From: CALCHX01 sp035761165
GTDB lineage: Bacteria > Gemmatimonadota > Gemmatimonadetes > Gemmatimonadales > Gemmatimonadaceae
Reading direction: 5' to 3'
Assembly (NCBI GenBank): GCA_035761165.1
Contig: DASTRO010000341.1
Location: forward strand, 1 to 35,743
DNA: 35,743 nucleotides
Shown: positions 1 through 7,925 of the stretch, piece after piece
Layout of the letters: every line of letters starts with the position of its first letter
How positions within the stretch are numbered: position 1 is the first letter of the stretch
Program-made: the position numbers and the translations under genes
Notes under the pieces: model-generated
What the model was told of the DNA's origin: nothing
Database searches by the model: none
What the model saw: only the letters and a program-made list of their open reading frames with translations

Positions 1-420
1 CTCGGCCGCCACCTCGGGGACCGCGTTGGCCACCGCCACCGGCAACCCGACGACCCGCAGCACCGGCAGGTCGGGAAAGTCGTCGCCGATGAAGGCGGCC
101 TCGCCGGGGTCGATGCCGCGGTCGCGAAGGAAGCCGAGGAGCGCCGGCAGCTTGTGCGCCGACGGGTCCTGGACGACGTCGTCGATCCCGAGCTCGGCGC
201 CGCGCATGCGGACGCTCTCGGAGACGCGCCCGGTGATGATCGCCAGGTGGATGCCCGCGTCGCGCAGGAAGCGCATCCCGAGCCCGTCCTGGATGTCGTA
301 GCGCTTGAACTCCATGGGGGCGCCGTCCACCGCGCCGAGGTAGATGCCGCCGTCGGTCAGGACGCCGTCCACGTCGAAGCCGACGAGGCGCACCCGGCGC
401 GCCAGCTCCCGGTCGATCAT
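1..420 (-). CDS. kdsC: KDO-8-phosphate phosphatase KdsC (3' end cut by window)
   Basis: Hydrolyses 3-deoxy-D-manno-octulosonate 8-phosphate to KDO and phosphate in the cytoplasm, the step after KdsA in lipopolysaccharide core synthesis. The 140 visible residues form a compact HAD-family phosphatase with no cap domain. The nucleophile motif FDVDGVLTDG has Asp16 and Asp18 as nucleophile and acid/base; motif II is the Thr in IITGR; motif IV is FIGDD near residue 110. KdsC proteins usually have about 170-190 residues, so only the C-terminal tail is missing beyond position 1. The ATG at 420 overlaps the kdsA stop in an ATGA, which implies translational coupling. The adjacent kdsA and kdsB make KdsC more likely than another small HAD phosphatase. 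Confidence 0.9.
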   Translation of the reverse strand, partial: MIDRELARRVRLVGFDVDGVLTDGGIYLGAVDGAPMEFKRYDIQDGLGMRFLRDAGIHLAIITGRVSESVRMRGAELGIDDVVQDPSAHKLPALLGFLRDRGIDPGEAAFIGDDFPDLPVLRVVGLPVAVANAVPEVAAE

Positions 421-1223
421 CGGCGCACCCGCTCCCAGACGTCCACCGCGCGCCCCACCAGATCGTCGAGCTGGCCGAGCGGGAGCATGTTGGGCCCGTC
501 GCTCGGCGCGTGGTCGGGGTCCGGGTGCGTCTCGAGGAAGAGCCCGTCCGCGCCGGCCGCGACCGCGGCGAGGGTGAGCGCCGGGATGAACTCGCGCGCG
601 CCCCCGCTCGCGCCGCCAGTGCCCTGCCCCGGGCGCTGCACGCTGTGCGTCCCGTCGAAGATGACCGGGGCCGCACAGGCGTCGCGCATGCGCGCGAAGG
701 AGCGCATGTCGACCACCAGGTCGCCGTAGCCGAAGAAGGTGCCACGCTCGGTGACGGCCACCTCCGACCCGGTGCCCGCCCCGCGCACCTTGGCCACCGC
801 GCCGCCCATCCCCTCCGGGTGCATCCACTGTCCCTTCTTCACGTTCACCGGCTTGCCGGTGGCGCCGGCGGCGACGAGGAGGTCCGTCTGGCGGCAGAGG
901 AAGGCCGGGATCTGGAGCACGTCCACCACCTCGGCGGCGGGAGCGCACTGCTCCGGCAGGTGCACGTCGGTGAGGATCGGCAGGCCGCTGGCGGCGCGCA
1001 CGCGAGCGAGCGCGGCCAGCCCCTCCTCCAGCCCGGGACCACGGGCGGCGCCGGGATTGGAGCGGTTGGCCTTGTCGAAGCTCGCCTTGAAGACGATGCC
1101 GCCGGGCACCCGCTCGGCAAGGCGCGCCAGGTGCTCGGCAACGCGCAGCTGCAGCTCGTCGCGCTCGAGGACGCAGGGGCCGGCGATGAGGAAGAGCCGG
1201 TCGGTGGGGAAGCGCGCCGTCAC
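417..1223 (-). CDS. kdsA: 3-deoxy-D-manno-octulosonate 8-phosphate synthase KdsA
   Basis: Condenses phosphoenolpyruvate with arabinose 5-phosphate to give KDO 8-phosphate. I chose the GTG at 1223, two bases below the pyrG stop, giving 268 residues that begin just before the conserved core. The ATG at 1295 would add 24 non-conserved residues overlapping pyrG. The TIM-barrel motifs are all present: GPCVLE (15-20), KASFDKANRS (46-55), TDVH (85-88), VNVKKGQW (126-133), RGTFFGYGDL (160-169) and DGTHSVQ (190-196). Cys17, His193, Glu231 and Asp242 match the four metal ligands of the metal-dependent class known from Aquifex; E. coli-type enzymes have Asn at the Cys position. It sits between pyrG and kdsC in one transcription unit. 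Confidence 0.95.
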   Translation of the reverse strand: MTARFPTDRLFLIAGPCVLERDELQLRVAEHLARLAERVPGGIVFKASFDKANRSNPGAARGPGLEEGLAALARVRAASGLPILTDVHLPEQCAPAAEVVDVLQIPAFLCRQTDLLVAAGATGKPVNVKKGQWMHPEGMGGAVAKVRGAGTGSEVAVTERGTFFGYGDLVVDMRSFARMRDACAAPVIFDGTHSVQRPGQGTGGASGGAREFIPALTLAAVAAGADGLFLETHPDPDHAPSDGPNMLPLGQLDDLVGRAVDVWERVRR

Positions 1224-1224
1224 G

Positions 1225-2913
1225 TCAGCGTGCCGCCTCGACCAGGTGCGCGCGATCGCCCCCGGCCGCGGGCGCAACGTCGCCCTCGCGCGCATGGTGC
1301 TCCCGGCGCGCGGCGGCGATGAAGGCGGCGAAGAGCGGATGCGGGCGGTCCGGGCGCGACTGCAGCTCGGGATGGAACTGGCAGCCGACGAACCACGGGT
1401 GCTGCGCCAGCTCGACGATCTCGACGAGCGAGCCGTCCGGGGAGAGCCCGGAGAGCCGCAGGCCGTGCTCCACCAGCAGGTCGCGGTACTTGTTGGACAC
1501 CTCGTAGCGGTGGCGGTGCCGCTCGCTGACCTCGCTCTTGCCGTACGCCTCGGCGGCGCGCGTGCCGGGCACGAGGCGGCAGAGATAGGCGCCGAGGCGC
1601 ATGGTGCCGCCCATGTCGGTGACGTGCTGCTGCGACTCCATGAGGGAGATCACCGGGTTGGCGCACTCGGGGGCGAACTCGCTGGAGTGGCTGTCGGCCA
1701 GGCCGGCCACGTTGCGGGCGAACTCGATGATGGCCGTCTGCATGCCAAGGCAGATGCCGAGGAAGGGGAGCCCGGTCTCGCGGGCGGCGCCGATCGCCTC
1801 GAGCATGCCCTCCACGCCGCGCACCCCGAAGCCGCCGGGCACGAGCAGGCCATCGAAGTCGGCCAGCAACCGGCGGGCGGTGGCCGCGTCGGTGAAGCGG
1901 TCGCTCGCCACCCAGTCGATCTCGACGCCGACGTCGTTGGCGATGCCGCCGTGGATGAGCGCCTCCTGCACGCTCTTGTAGCTGTCGACGAAGTCGGTGT
2001 ACTTGCCGACGACGGCGACGCGGACGCGCTCGGCCGGCTGGACGACGCGGCGGACCATGTCGCGCCACTCGCGCAGGTCCACGTCGCGCTCGGGCAGGCC
2101 GAGGCGCTGCAGGACGCGGGCGTCGAGCCCCTGCTCGTGGAAGGCGAGCGGGATCTCGTAGATCGTGGGCACGTCGCGGCTCTCGATGACGGCGCCGAAC
2201 TCCACGTTGCAGAAGAGGGCGATCTTGCGCTTGACCTCCTCCTCCAGCGGCCGCTCGCTGCGGCAGATGAGGATGTCCGGCTGGATCCCGATCTCCATCA
2301 GCTCGCGCACGGAGTGCTGCGTGGGCTTCGTCTTCACCTCGCCGGCCGCCGCGATGTAGGGCACCAGCGTGAGGTGGATGAAGAGCGCGTTCTCGCGGCC
2401 CACCTCACGCCGGAACTGGCGGATGGCCTCGAGGAAGGGGAGCGACTCGATGTCGCCCACGGTGCCGCCGACCTCGACGATGACGACGTCGTTCTCCGGG
2501 GCGATGCGCTTCACCGCCGCCTTGATCTCGTCGGTGATGTGCGGGATGACCTGCACCGTGGAGCCCAGGTACTCGCCCCGCCGCTCCTTGCTGATGACGT
2601 TCTGGTAGATGCGGCCCGTGGTGACGTTGTTCGCCTGCGACAGCGAGCGGTCGATGAAGCGCTCGTAGTGCCCCAGGTCGAGGTCGGTCTCGGCGCCGTC
2701 CTCGGTGACGTAGACCTCGCCGTGCTGGAACGGCGACATTGTCCCCGGATCGACGTTGAGGTAGGGGTCGAACTTCATCATCGTCACGCGCAGGCCGTGC
2801 TCCTTGAGCAGGCGGCCCAGCGAGGCGGCGGCGATCCCCTTGCCGAGCGAGGAGACGACGCCGCCGGTGACGAAGACGTACTTGGTGGGCTGCTGCCCGG
2901 CTGTGCTCTGCAT
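1225..2913 (-). CDS. pyrG: CTP synthase PyrG
   Basis: Makes CTP from UTP, ATP and glutamine in the cytoplasm. The 562 residues are close to the usual length of about 545. The N-terminal synthetase half opens with the P-loop segment GGVVSSLGKG near residues 17-26, followed by the highly conserved DPYLNVDPGTMSPFQHGEV. The C-terminal class I glutamine amidotransferase half carries the nucleophile elbow FLGICLGMQ and the His-Glu pair in QFHPE. The ATG at 2913 overlaps the kdsB stop in an ATGA. A longer reading frame continues upstream to 3702, but that part is a shadow of kdsB. Its position between kdsB and kdsA is functionally sensible, since KdsB consumes CTP to activate KDO. Confidence 0.97.
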   Translation of the reverse strand: MQSTAGQQPTKYVFVTGGVVSSLGKGIAAASLGRLLKEHGLRVTMMKFDPYLNVDPGTMSPFQHGEVYVTEDGAETDLDLGHYERFIDRSLSQANNVTTGRIYQNVISKERRGEYLGSTVQVIPHITDEIKAAVKRIAPENDVVIVEVGGTVGDIESLPFLEAIRQFRREVGRENALFIHLTLVPYIAAAGEVKTKPTQHSVRELMEIGIQPDILICRSERPLEEEVKRKIALFCNVEFGAVIESRDVPTIYEIPLAFHEQGLDARVLQRLGLPERDVDLREWRDMVRRVVQPAERVRVAVVGKYTDFVDSYKSVQEALIHGGIANDVGVEIDWVASDRFTDAATARRLLADFDGLLVPGGFGVRGVEGMLEAIGAARETGLPFLGICLGMQTAIIEFARNVAGLADSHSSEFAPECANPVISLMESQQHVTDMGGTMRLGAYLCRLVPGTRAAEAYGKSEVSERHRHRYEVSNKYRDLLVEHGLRLSGLSPDGSLVEIVELAQHPWFVGCQFHPELQSRPDRPHPLFAAFIAAARREHHAREGDVAPAAGGDRAHLVEAAR

Positions 2914-3668
2914 CAGCTCCGTCCTGCGTTGAAGGTCGCCCAGCGCGCGTTGGCGGCGGCGAGATCGTCTTCGGTATCGATGCCCGGGGCCGGAGCCTCG
3001 TGCACCACGGCCACCCCCATGGCCAGGCCCGCGGCGAGCGGCCGCAACTGCTCCAGCCGCTCGCAGCGCTCCAGTGCGTGCTCGGGCAGCGCCACCCAGC
3101 GCCGCAGCGCCGCCGGCGCGTACGCGTAGACGCCCACGTGCTGCAGCACCGGCGCGGCACACGCGCCGGCCGCGCGCCCGTCGCGCGCGAACGGGATCGG
3201 CGCTCGCGAAAAATACAGCGCGCGGCCGTCGTCCGCAGTGACGACCTTCACCACGTCCGGCCGCTCGAGGATGGTGGCGTCCGCAGGGACGGCCGCGGTG
3301 CCGAGCGGGAAGCCGCGGTCGACGATCATGGCGAGCGCGCCGCGCACCGCGGCGGCGCTGACGAACGGCTCGTCGCCCTGCACGTTGACGATCGCGGTGA
3401 GATCGTCGAAGGCCGCGGCCGCCTCGGCCACGCGGTCCGTGCCGGACGGGTGGTCGGCCCGGGTGAGGGCGACGTCGGCGCCGGCCGAACGGGCCGCCGC
3501 GGCGACGTCGTGGCTGTCGGTGGCGACGATGACCCGATCGGTGACGGCGAGGTCGCGGACCCGCTCCCAGACGCGAACGACGAGCGGGGCGCCGCCGAGG
3601 AGGCGCAGCGGCTTGCGCGGGAGCCGCGTGGCGCCGAGTCGGGCCGGGATGACGGCCAGCGTCGTCAT
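2913..3668 (-). CDS. kdsB: CMP-KDO synthetase (3-deoxy-manno-octulosonate cytidylyltransferase) KdsB
   Basis: Activates KDO with CTP to give CMP-KDO, the donor used by the KDO transferase on lipid A. The 251 residues match the normal family size. The nucleotide-binding start IPARLGATRLPRKPL (residues 7-21) is the family signature. GTDRVAEA, NVQGDEPF, YFSRAPIPF, QHVGVYAY and the C-terminal GIDTEDDL follow in the expected order. It is the first gene of the kdsB-pyrG-kdsA-kdsC unit, preceded by an 80-base gap after the barrel-protein gene, and its stop overlaps the pyrG start. I saw no convincing promoter in that gap, so it may be read through from upstream. Confidence 0.96.
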   Translation of the reverse strand: MTTLAVIPARLGATRLPRKPLRLLGGAPLVVRVWERVRDLAVTDRVIVATDSHDVAAAARSAGADVALTRADHPSGTDRVAEAAAAFDDLTAIVNVQGDEPFVSAAAVRGALAMIVDRGFPLGTAAVPADATILERPDVVKVVTADDGRALYFSRAPIPFARDGRAAGACAAPVLQHVGVYAYAPAALRRWVALPEHALERCERLEQLRPLAAGLAMGVAVVHEAPAPGIDTEDDLAAANARWATFNAGRS

Positions 3669-3748
3669 CGGCGCGGGGCGCGGAGCGCGCGCGGGCGTGC
3701 AAGTTTCACGCCACGGAACTTACTCCGCCGCCGGCACCGGCGCCAGGG
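3669..3748. other. Gap before kdsB with a small hairpin and an imperfect palindrome
   Basis: This 80-base gap separates the barrel-protein stop from the kdsB start. Just after the stop, 3729-3742 holds a GC inverted repeat with 6-bp arms (CGCCGG/CCGGCG) around two bases. There is no T-run, so it is a weak terminator candidate at best. At 3701-3721 a 21-base imperfect palindrome runs from AAGTT to AACTT. It is the only AT-containing patch in the gap and could be an operator or chance. No -35/-10 pair with sensible spacing was found. Confidence 0.3.
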
Positions 3749-5293
3749 TCAGGGCATGCTGACGCCGAAGCTCACCGAGCGGTCGCCGGTCGCGGGATCG
3801 ACCAGGTAGTCGACGCGCAGCAGCCCGAGCGCCAGCCGCGCGCCCACGTTCTGCACGAAGTCGGGGAGCCGGTCCACACCAGCGCTGCCGACGGCGTAGC
3901 GTGCCCCCAGCGTGAGGCCGCCGACGTAGGGCAGCCGCGGCCAGCCGAGTGGCACCAGGTACGTGCCGGCGAGATAGAGCAGCTGGTCGCCGCCCATCGA
4001 CAGCTCGTCGAGCGTGGGGAGCGTGGAGCCGCCACCCAGGTACGCGAAGCGCTGCGCCGGCGCGACGTCGCCGGCCGTCACCACGGCGTGCGCCTCGAGC
4101 GCCAGGCGCTGGGTGCGGAAGGTGGGGAGCGAGAGCTGCCCGTCGAAGGTCGCCTGGCCGAACCGTGCGTCGCCCGGCACGTCCCACGGCAGCTCGACGC
4201 GCAGCGAGCCGCGGCCGCGCATCTCGCCATCGTCGTAGCTGGCCCGCACTCCCACCTCGCCGGCCGAGATGCGGCCCGCGGCCACCTCCGGATTGGGGCG
4301 CAGGATGGCGGCCGGGTCGTGGCGGTCCACCACCGTCCAGGGCGCACGCTCGTCGCCGGGCGCGGGACCCACCGACCGCGCGTCCTCGGTCCGGATCCCG
4401 ATCCATGGCTCCACGATGCCGGACGTCAGCTCCCACCCGCGGCGCAGCCGCGCGGCGAACTCGGTGGAGCGGTAGTGGTTGCGTTCGTCGTCACCATAGA
4501 CGAACGAGGCGATGGTGTTCACCCAGTCGGCGCGCGCCCAGTCGTCGTTGCTGCGCGTCGTGCGGCCGCCGCTCAGCTCCAGGTCGGTGCGTCCGTCCAG
4601 TCCGACGCGCGCGTCGGCCCACGGGTCCACGGCGCCGAGGTGCGAGCGATAGGAGACCACCGCATCGACGTCCACGCGGCCGCCCGCCAGCACGACACGG
4701 GGCCCGAGTGGGAGCACCAGGCCGTCGCTACGGTCGTACTCCGGGATGCGGAGCCCGTACAGCCCGGGGAGTACGACGGTGGCGCCACCCTCCACCTCCG
4801 GACGGCGGTAGGCGAGCGTCACGACGTCGCCGGCCGGCGCGATCGCGAAGTGGACGTCGCGATAGGCGAACAGCCCGCCCTGCACCCGCGCCAGCAGCGA
4901 GTTGTAGACGCCGCCGCCGAAGGCCATCGCCCGCCCCTCGATGTCGGCGCCGGGATGGAGAAAGAGGTCGCCGCCGACGACCACGACGTCGCCCCGCACG
5001 TGCGAGGCGACCGTCGCATCCGCGCCGACGATGACGATCGTGGCGTCGAAGGTGGTATCGCGCGGCAGCCCGAGCGTCGGCACGGCCGGCGCGACGGCGA
5101 CGTGTGGCCGGGCGAGCACGGCGCGCAGCACGCGCCCGGCCTCGCCGGGGCCCGGATCGGCCAGCACGACCCGCACGGGCGGCCCCTGGGTCTGGGCGGC
5201 GGCCGGCGCGGGCGCGAGCACCACCGGCAGCCCGACCACGATGGCCAGCGCGGCCAGCGCGGCGAGCCGCCGGCCACCACTCAGACGCGGCAC
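3749..5293 (-). CDS. Predicted outer-membrane beta-barrel protein with a bactofilin-like N-terminal region
   Basis: Function unknown. The likely start is the GTG at 5293, overlapping the pabA stop by 13 bases, giving 514 residues. It opens with a basic stretch (GGRR) and a long hydrophobic segment (residues 10-29) ending APAPAAAQ, a typical signal peptide with cleavage near residue 33. Residues 83-140 have short alternating beta segments with Gly turns (VRGDVVVVGGDLFLHPGADI), reminiscent of bactofilin-like or left-handed-helix repeats. The remainder has the alternating hydrophobic/polar pattern, aromatic girdles and Gly/Asp turns of a membrane barrel, and its end resembles the last strands of Omp85/surface-antigen proteins. 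The final residues are SMP rather than the usual aromatic. Its place upstream of the KDO genes fits an envelope role. Confidence 0.7.
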   Translation of the reverse strand: MPRLSGGRRLAALAALAIVVGLPVVLAPAPAAAQTQGPPVRVVLADPGPGEAGRVLRAVLARPHVAVAPAVPTLGLPRDTTFDATIVIVGADATVASHVRGDVVVVGGDLFLHPGADIEGRAMAFGGGVYNSLLARVQGGLFAYRDVHFAIAPAGDVVTLAYRRPEVEGGATVVLPGLYGLRIPEYDRSDGLVLPLGPRVVLAGGRVDVDAVVSYRSHLGAVDPWADARVGLDGRTDLELSGGRTTRSNDDWARADWVNTIASFVYGDDERNHYRSTEFAARLRRGWELTSGIVEPWIGIRTEDARSVGPAPGDERAPWTVVDRHDPAAILRPNPEVAAGRISAGEVGVRASYDDGEMRGRGSLRVELPWDVPGDARFGQATFDGQLSLPTFRTQRLALEAHAVVTAGDVAPAQRFAYLGGGSTLPTLDELSMGGDQLLYLAGTYLVPLGWPRLPYVGGLTLGARYAVGSAGVDRLPDFVQNVGARLALGLLRVDYLVDPATGDRSVSFGVSMP

Positions 5294-5865
5294 GCCGCCA
5301 GGTCGAGGAAGTTCCGCAGCATCTGCTTGCCGTGCGGCGTGAGCACCGACTCCGGGTGGAACTGGACGCCCCAGACCGGATGCGTGCGGTGCCGGACCGC
5401 ATGGATCTCGCTCGGCTCGTCGAGCGCGTGGGCCACCACCTCCAGCTCCGCCGGCAGGGAGTCCGGCCGCACGACCAGCGAGTGGTAGCGCATCACCGGC
5501 AGTGGCGATGGCAGCCCCTCGAAGAGGCCCGTGCCGTCGTGCGCGATCTCCGACACCTTGCCGTGCATCACCCGCCGTGCGCGGACCACCTCCCCGCCGT
5601 ACGCCTCGCCGATGGCCTGGTGGCCCAGGCAGACGCCGAGGATCGGCACCCGGGCGCCGTACTGCCGGATGACGGGGACGGTGATCCCCGCCTGGGCCGG
5701 CGCGCAGGGCCCCGGGGAGAGCACGATCGCCGACGGCTCGAGACCGGCCACGTCGTCGACCGCGATCTCGTCGTTGCGGCGGACGAGCAGGTCGGCGCCC
5801 AGCTCGCCCAGGTACTGGACGAGGTTGTAGGTGAAGGAGTCGTAGTTGTCGATGACGAGGATCAT
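5281..5865 (-). CDS. pabA: Glutamine amidotransferase component II of aminodeoxychorismate/anthranilate synthase
   Basis: Releases ammonia from glutamine for a chorismate-using partner (PabB for folate, TrpE for tryptophan). The 194 residues are the full normal length of a stand-alone class I amidotransferase. The protein opens with the family signature ILVIDNYDSFTYNL. The oxyanion region is SPGPCAP, the nucleophile is Cys79 in GVCLGHQ, and the His-Glu pair is His170/Glu172 in QFHPES. Neither pabB nor trpE lies in the window, so pabA and trpG cannot be told apart; a single amphibolic protein serves both pathways in some bacteria. The ATG at 5865 follows xerD after 26 bases, with no good ribosome-binding site close to it. 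Confidence 0.9.
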   Translation of the reverse strand: MILVIDNYDSFTYNLVQYLGELGADLLVRRNDEIAVDDVAGLEPSAIVLSPGPCAPAQAGITVPVIRQYGARVPILGVCLGHQAIGEAYGGEVVRARRVMHGKVSEIAHDGTGLFEGLPSPLPVMRYHSLVVRPDSLPAELEVVAHALDEPSEIHAVRHRTHPVWGVQFHPESVLTPHGKQMLRNFLDLAACRV

Positions 5866-5891
5866 GACGGCGCGGGACGCGGGGAAGCGGG

Positions 5892-6809
5892 CTAACCCCT
5901 CGGATGATACTGCCGGTGCACGCTGCGCAGGTACTCCCGGTCCACGTGCGTGTAGATCTGCGTGGTCGAGATGTCGGCGTGGCCGAGCATCTCCTGTACG
6001 GCGCGCAGGTCGGCGCCCCCCTCGAGCAGGTGGGTGGCGAAGCTGTGGCGCAGCGTGTGCGGCGTGACGTGCTTGGCGAGCCCCACCTGGTCCACGTACT
6101 TGCGCAGGATCTTCCAGGCTCCCATGCGCGACAGCGGCTCGCCGCGCGCGCTGAGGAAGAGGATCCCGCGACCGGCACCGCGCTCCAGCCGGGGGCGCAG
6201 CTCGCGCAGGTAGATGGCCACCGCGCCGATGGCGGTGCGGCCGATCGGGACGAGCCGCTCCTTGGCGCCCTTGCCGAAGACGCGCACGAGCCCCTCCTCG
6301 AGCTGCAGGTCGCGGACGCCCAGCGTGATCCACTCCGAGACGCGGAGGCCGGCCCCGTAGGCCAGCTCCAGCATCGCGCGATCGCGGAAGGCGAGCGGCT
6401 CGTCGAGCGAGGGTGCGGCGAGGAGGCGGGCGACCTCGTCCGGCGTCAGCACGTCCGGCAGCTCGCGCCAGCGCTTCGGGCTCTCCAGCCGCTCGCTCGG
6501 GTCGCGCACCAGGTGCCCCTCGCCGAGCAGGAAGCGGAAGTACGTGCGTACGGCGGAGACGTTGCGGCGGATGGATGCGGGGGCGAGGCCGAGATCCTTG
6601 AGGTGGTAGACGTACTCGCGCAGGAGCCCGGCGCTCAGGTCGAGCGGGCGTGCGGCCCCGCGCGCCGCGGCGAACTCCGCGAGCCGCGCGACGTCGCGCA
6701 GGTAGGCGTCGATGGTCTGCCGCGATGCGCCCTGCTCGAGCGACAGGAAGTCGGTGAACGGCTCGAGCAGGAAGGCGCGCCGGCGCCCGTCCGCCGGCGG
6801 CTCAGGCAC
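5892..6809 (-). CDS. xerD: Tyrosine recombinase XerC/XerD
   Basis: Site-specific recombinase expected to resolve chromosome dimers at dif before cell division. The preferred start is the GTG at 6809, overlapping the dedA stop by 8 bases; it gives 305 residues, close to the 298 of E. coli XerD. A longer ATG frame to 6959 would run through dedA. The N-terminal SAM-like core-binding domain spans roughly residues 13-98. The catalytic domain holds the full set: Arg156 (GAGLRVSEW), Lys180 (FGKGAKERLVP), His251 and Arg254 (HTLRHSFATHLL), His277 (LGHADISTTQIYTHV) and Tyr286. No dif site or second Xer gene is seen here, so whether it is XerC, XerD or a sole Xer is open. Confidence 0.93.
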   Translation of the reverse strand: MPEPPADGRRRAFLLEPFTDFLSLEQGASRQTIDAYLRDVARLAEFAAARGAARPLDLSAGLLREYVYHLKDLGLAPASIRRNVSAVRTYFRFLLGEGHLVRDPSERLESPKRWRELPDVLTPDEVARLLAAPSLDEPLAFRDRAMLELAYGAGLRVSEWITLGVRDLQLEEGLVRVFGKGAKERLVPIGRTAIGAVAIYLRELRPRLERGAGRGILFLSARGEPLSRMGAWKILRKYVDQVGLAKHVTPHTLRHSFATHLLEGGADLRAVQEMLGHADISTTQIYTHVDREYLRSVHRQYHPRG

Positions 6810-7422
6810 GCCGGCGCCGCCGCACGAGGACGACGATGGCCACGACTGCCGTGACGCCCACGGCGGCGATGCCCACCCACCGTCCGGCCGAGCCGATGGT
6901 GGCGGCGAGGTCGCTCCACCGCTCGCCGATGCGGTATGCCAGCACGGCGATCGCACCATACCAGAGCCCCGAGGCGAGGGCGATGGCGAGGATGGCCGTC
7001 AGCGGCCGCACGCGCAGCGCACCGGCCACGGGCGGCACGAGCGCGCGCGCCGCCGGCAGGAAGCGGCTCACGAAGAGCGCCGGGACCCCCCAACGCTCGT
7101 ACAGCCGGGAGATGCGCTGTCCCGCCTGGCCCTCGGTGGAGAGCGCCGGGAACTTCCTCGCCAGCCACTCCGCGCCGAATCGCCGCCCGAGGGAGTACAT
7201 GAGCAGCGCCCCGGTCACGTTGCCGACCCAGGTGACGAGGAATGCGCCGGCGAGCGAGGCCTCGCCGTGCGCCGCGAGGAAGGCGCCGAAGGCGACGATG
7301 GTGTCGGCCGGAAGCGGCGGGAAGACGTTCTCCGTCGCCGCGCTCACCGCGAGGGCGGCGTAGAGCGCCAGCGGCGGCAGCGACGTGAGCCAGCCGAAGA
7401 GCTCCTGCAGCAGGCCGCCCAC
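6802..7422 (-). CDS. DedA-family inner-membrane protein
   Basis: DedA proteins are polytopic membrane proteins linked to undecaprenyl-phosphate and phospholipid flipping and to proton-dependent envelope homeostasis; the substrate of this one is not known. The 206 residues are the usual length. An early reentrant-type segment contains ENVFPPLPADTIV (residues 31-43), with the acidic residue and Pro pair typical of the family. The second half-repeat has FVSRFLPAARALVPPVAG, the conserved Arg-containing motif. Four to five hydrophobic segments are visible, and the C-terminus ends in a basic run (VRRRRRA) expected in the cytoplasm. The start is a GTG at 7422, seven bases after the ispF stop, and its stop overlaps the xerD start. 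Confidence 0.88.
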   Translation of the reverse strand: MGGLLQELFGWLTSLPPLALYAALAVSAATENVFPPLPADTIVAFGAFLAAHGEASLAGAFLVTWVGNVTGALLMYSLGRRFGAEWLARKFPALSTEGQAGQRISRLYERWGVPALFVSRFLPAARALVPPVAGALRVRPLTAILAIALASGLWYGAIAVLAYRIGERWSDLAATIGSAGRWVGIAAVGVTAVVAIVVLVRRRRRA

Positions 7423-7429
7423 GCGCCGG

Positions 7430-7924
7430 TCACCCGGCTGCCACGAGGGTGGCCACGGCGATGCAGGCCAGCCCCTCGCCGCGTCCCACCCACCCCATCC
7501 CCTCGTTCGTCTTCCCCTTCACGCTGACGCAGTCGGCGCTCACGCCGAGCGCCGCCGCCAGCCGCTCGGCCATCGCCCCGCGATGTGGCTGGAGCTTGGG
7601 CACCTCGGCGACCACCGTGACGTCGGCCTGGGCCACGCGCCACCCGGCGGCGCGCACGCGGGCCACCGCGGCGCGCAGCATCTCGAGCGAGTCGCGGCCG
7701 CGATTGGCCGGGTCGGTGTCGGCGAACATCTCGCCGATGTCGCCGGCCGCCGCCGCCCCGAGCACCGCGTCGGTGAGCGCGTGCGCGACGGCGTCGCCAT
7801 CCGAGTGGCCGGTGAGCGAGACGTCGGCGGGGATCCGCACGCCGCCGAGGAGGAGTGGGCCCCCCGGGACGAAGCGGTGCGAGTCGTAGCCGATCCCCGT
7901 GCGGACGGGGGGCGCGGCGCTCAC
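7430..7924 (-). CDS. ispF: 2-C-methyl-D-erythritol 2,4-cyclodiphosphate synthase IspF
   Basis: Cyclises 4-diphosphocytidyl-methylerythritol 2-phosphate with release of CMP in the non-mevalonate isoprenoid pathway. The 164 residues are the normal size for this trimeric enzyme. The zinc-site motif GYDSH is at residues 12-16. The signature GHSDGDAVAHALTDAVLGA follows, containing the next metal-binding His. The C-terminal KGKTNEGMGWVGRGEGL corresponds to the usual KATTTEKLGFIGRGEG. The start is a GTG at 7924, one base after the fabF stop. IspD, often adjacent or fused to IspF, is not in this window. Confidence 0.96.
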   Translation of the reverse strand: MSAAPPVRTGIGYDSHRFVPGGPLLLGGVRIPADVSLTGHSDGDAVAHALTDAVLGAAAAGDIGEMFADTDPANRGRDSLEMLRAAVARVRAAGWRVAQADVTVVAEVPKLQPHRGAMAERLAAALGVSADCVSVKGKTNEGMGWVGRGEGLACIAVATLVAAG

Positions 7925-7925
7925 G

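Noticed and set aside
739..3129. Plus-strand open frame of 796 codons opposite kdsA, pyrG and kdsB
   Set aside because: Lies opposite three intact conserved genes and has only Ala/Gly/Asp/Val-rich low-complexity sequence.
5281..6333. Longer start for pabA giving 350 residues
   Set aside because: The first 156 residues are an out-of-frame translation of xerD. The family begins at the ATG at 5865.
5892..6809. Xer recombinase as a sign of an integrated mobile element
   Set aside because: It has the sequence features of the housekeeping Xer type, its neighbours are core genes, and no attachment-site repeats or phage genes are nearby.
5892..6959. ATG at 6959 as the xerD start
   Set aside because: Adds 50 residues that are an out-of-frame translation of dedA. 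The GTG at 6809 gives the normal Xer length.
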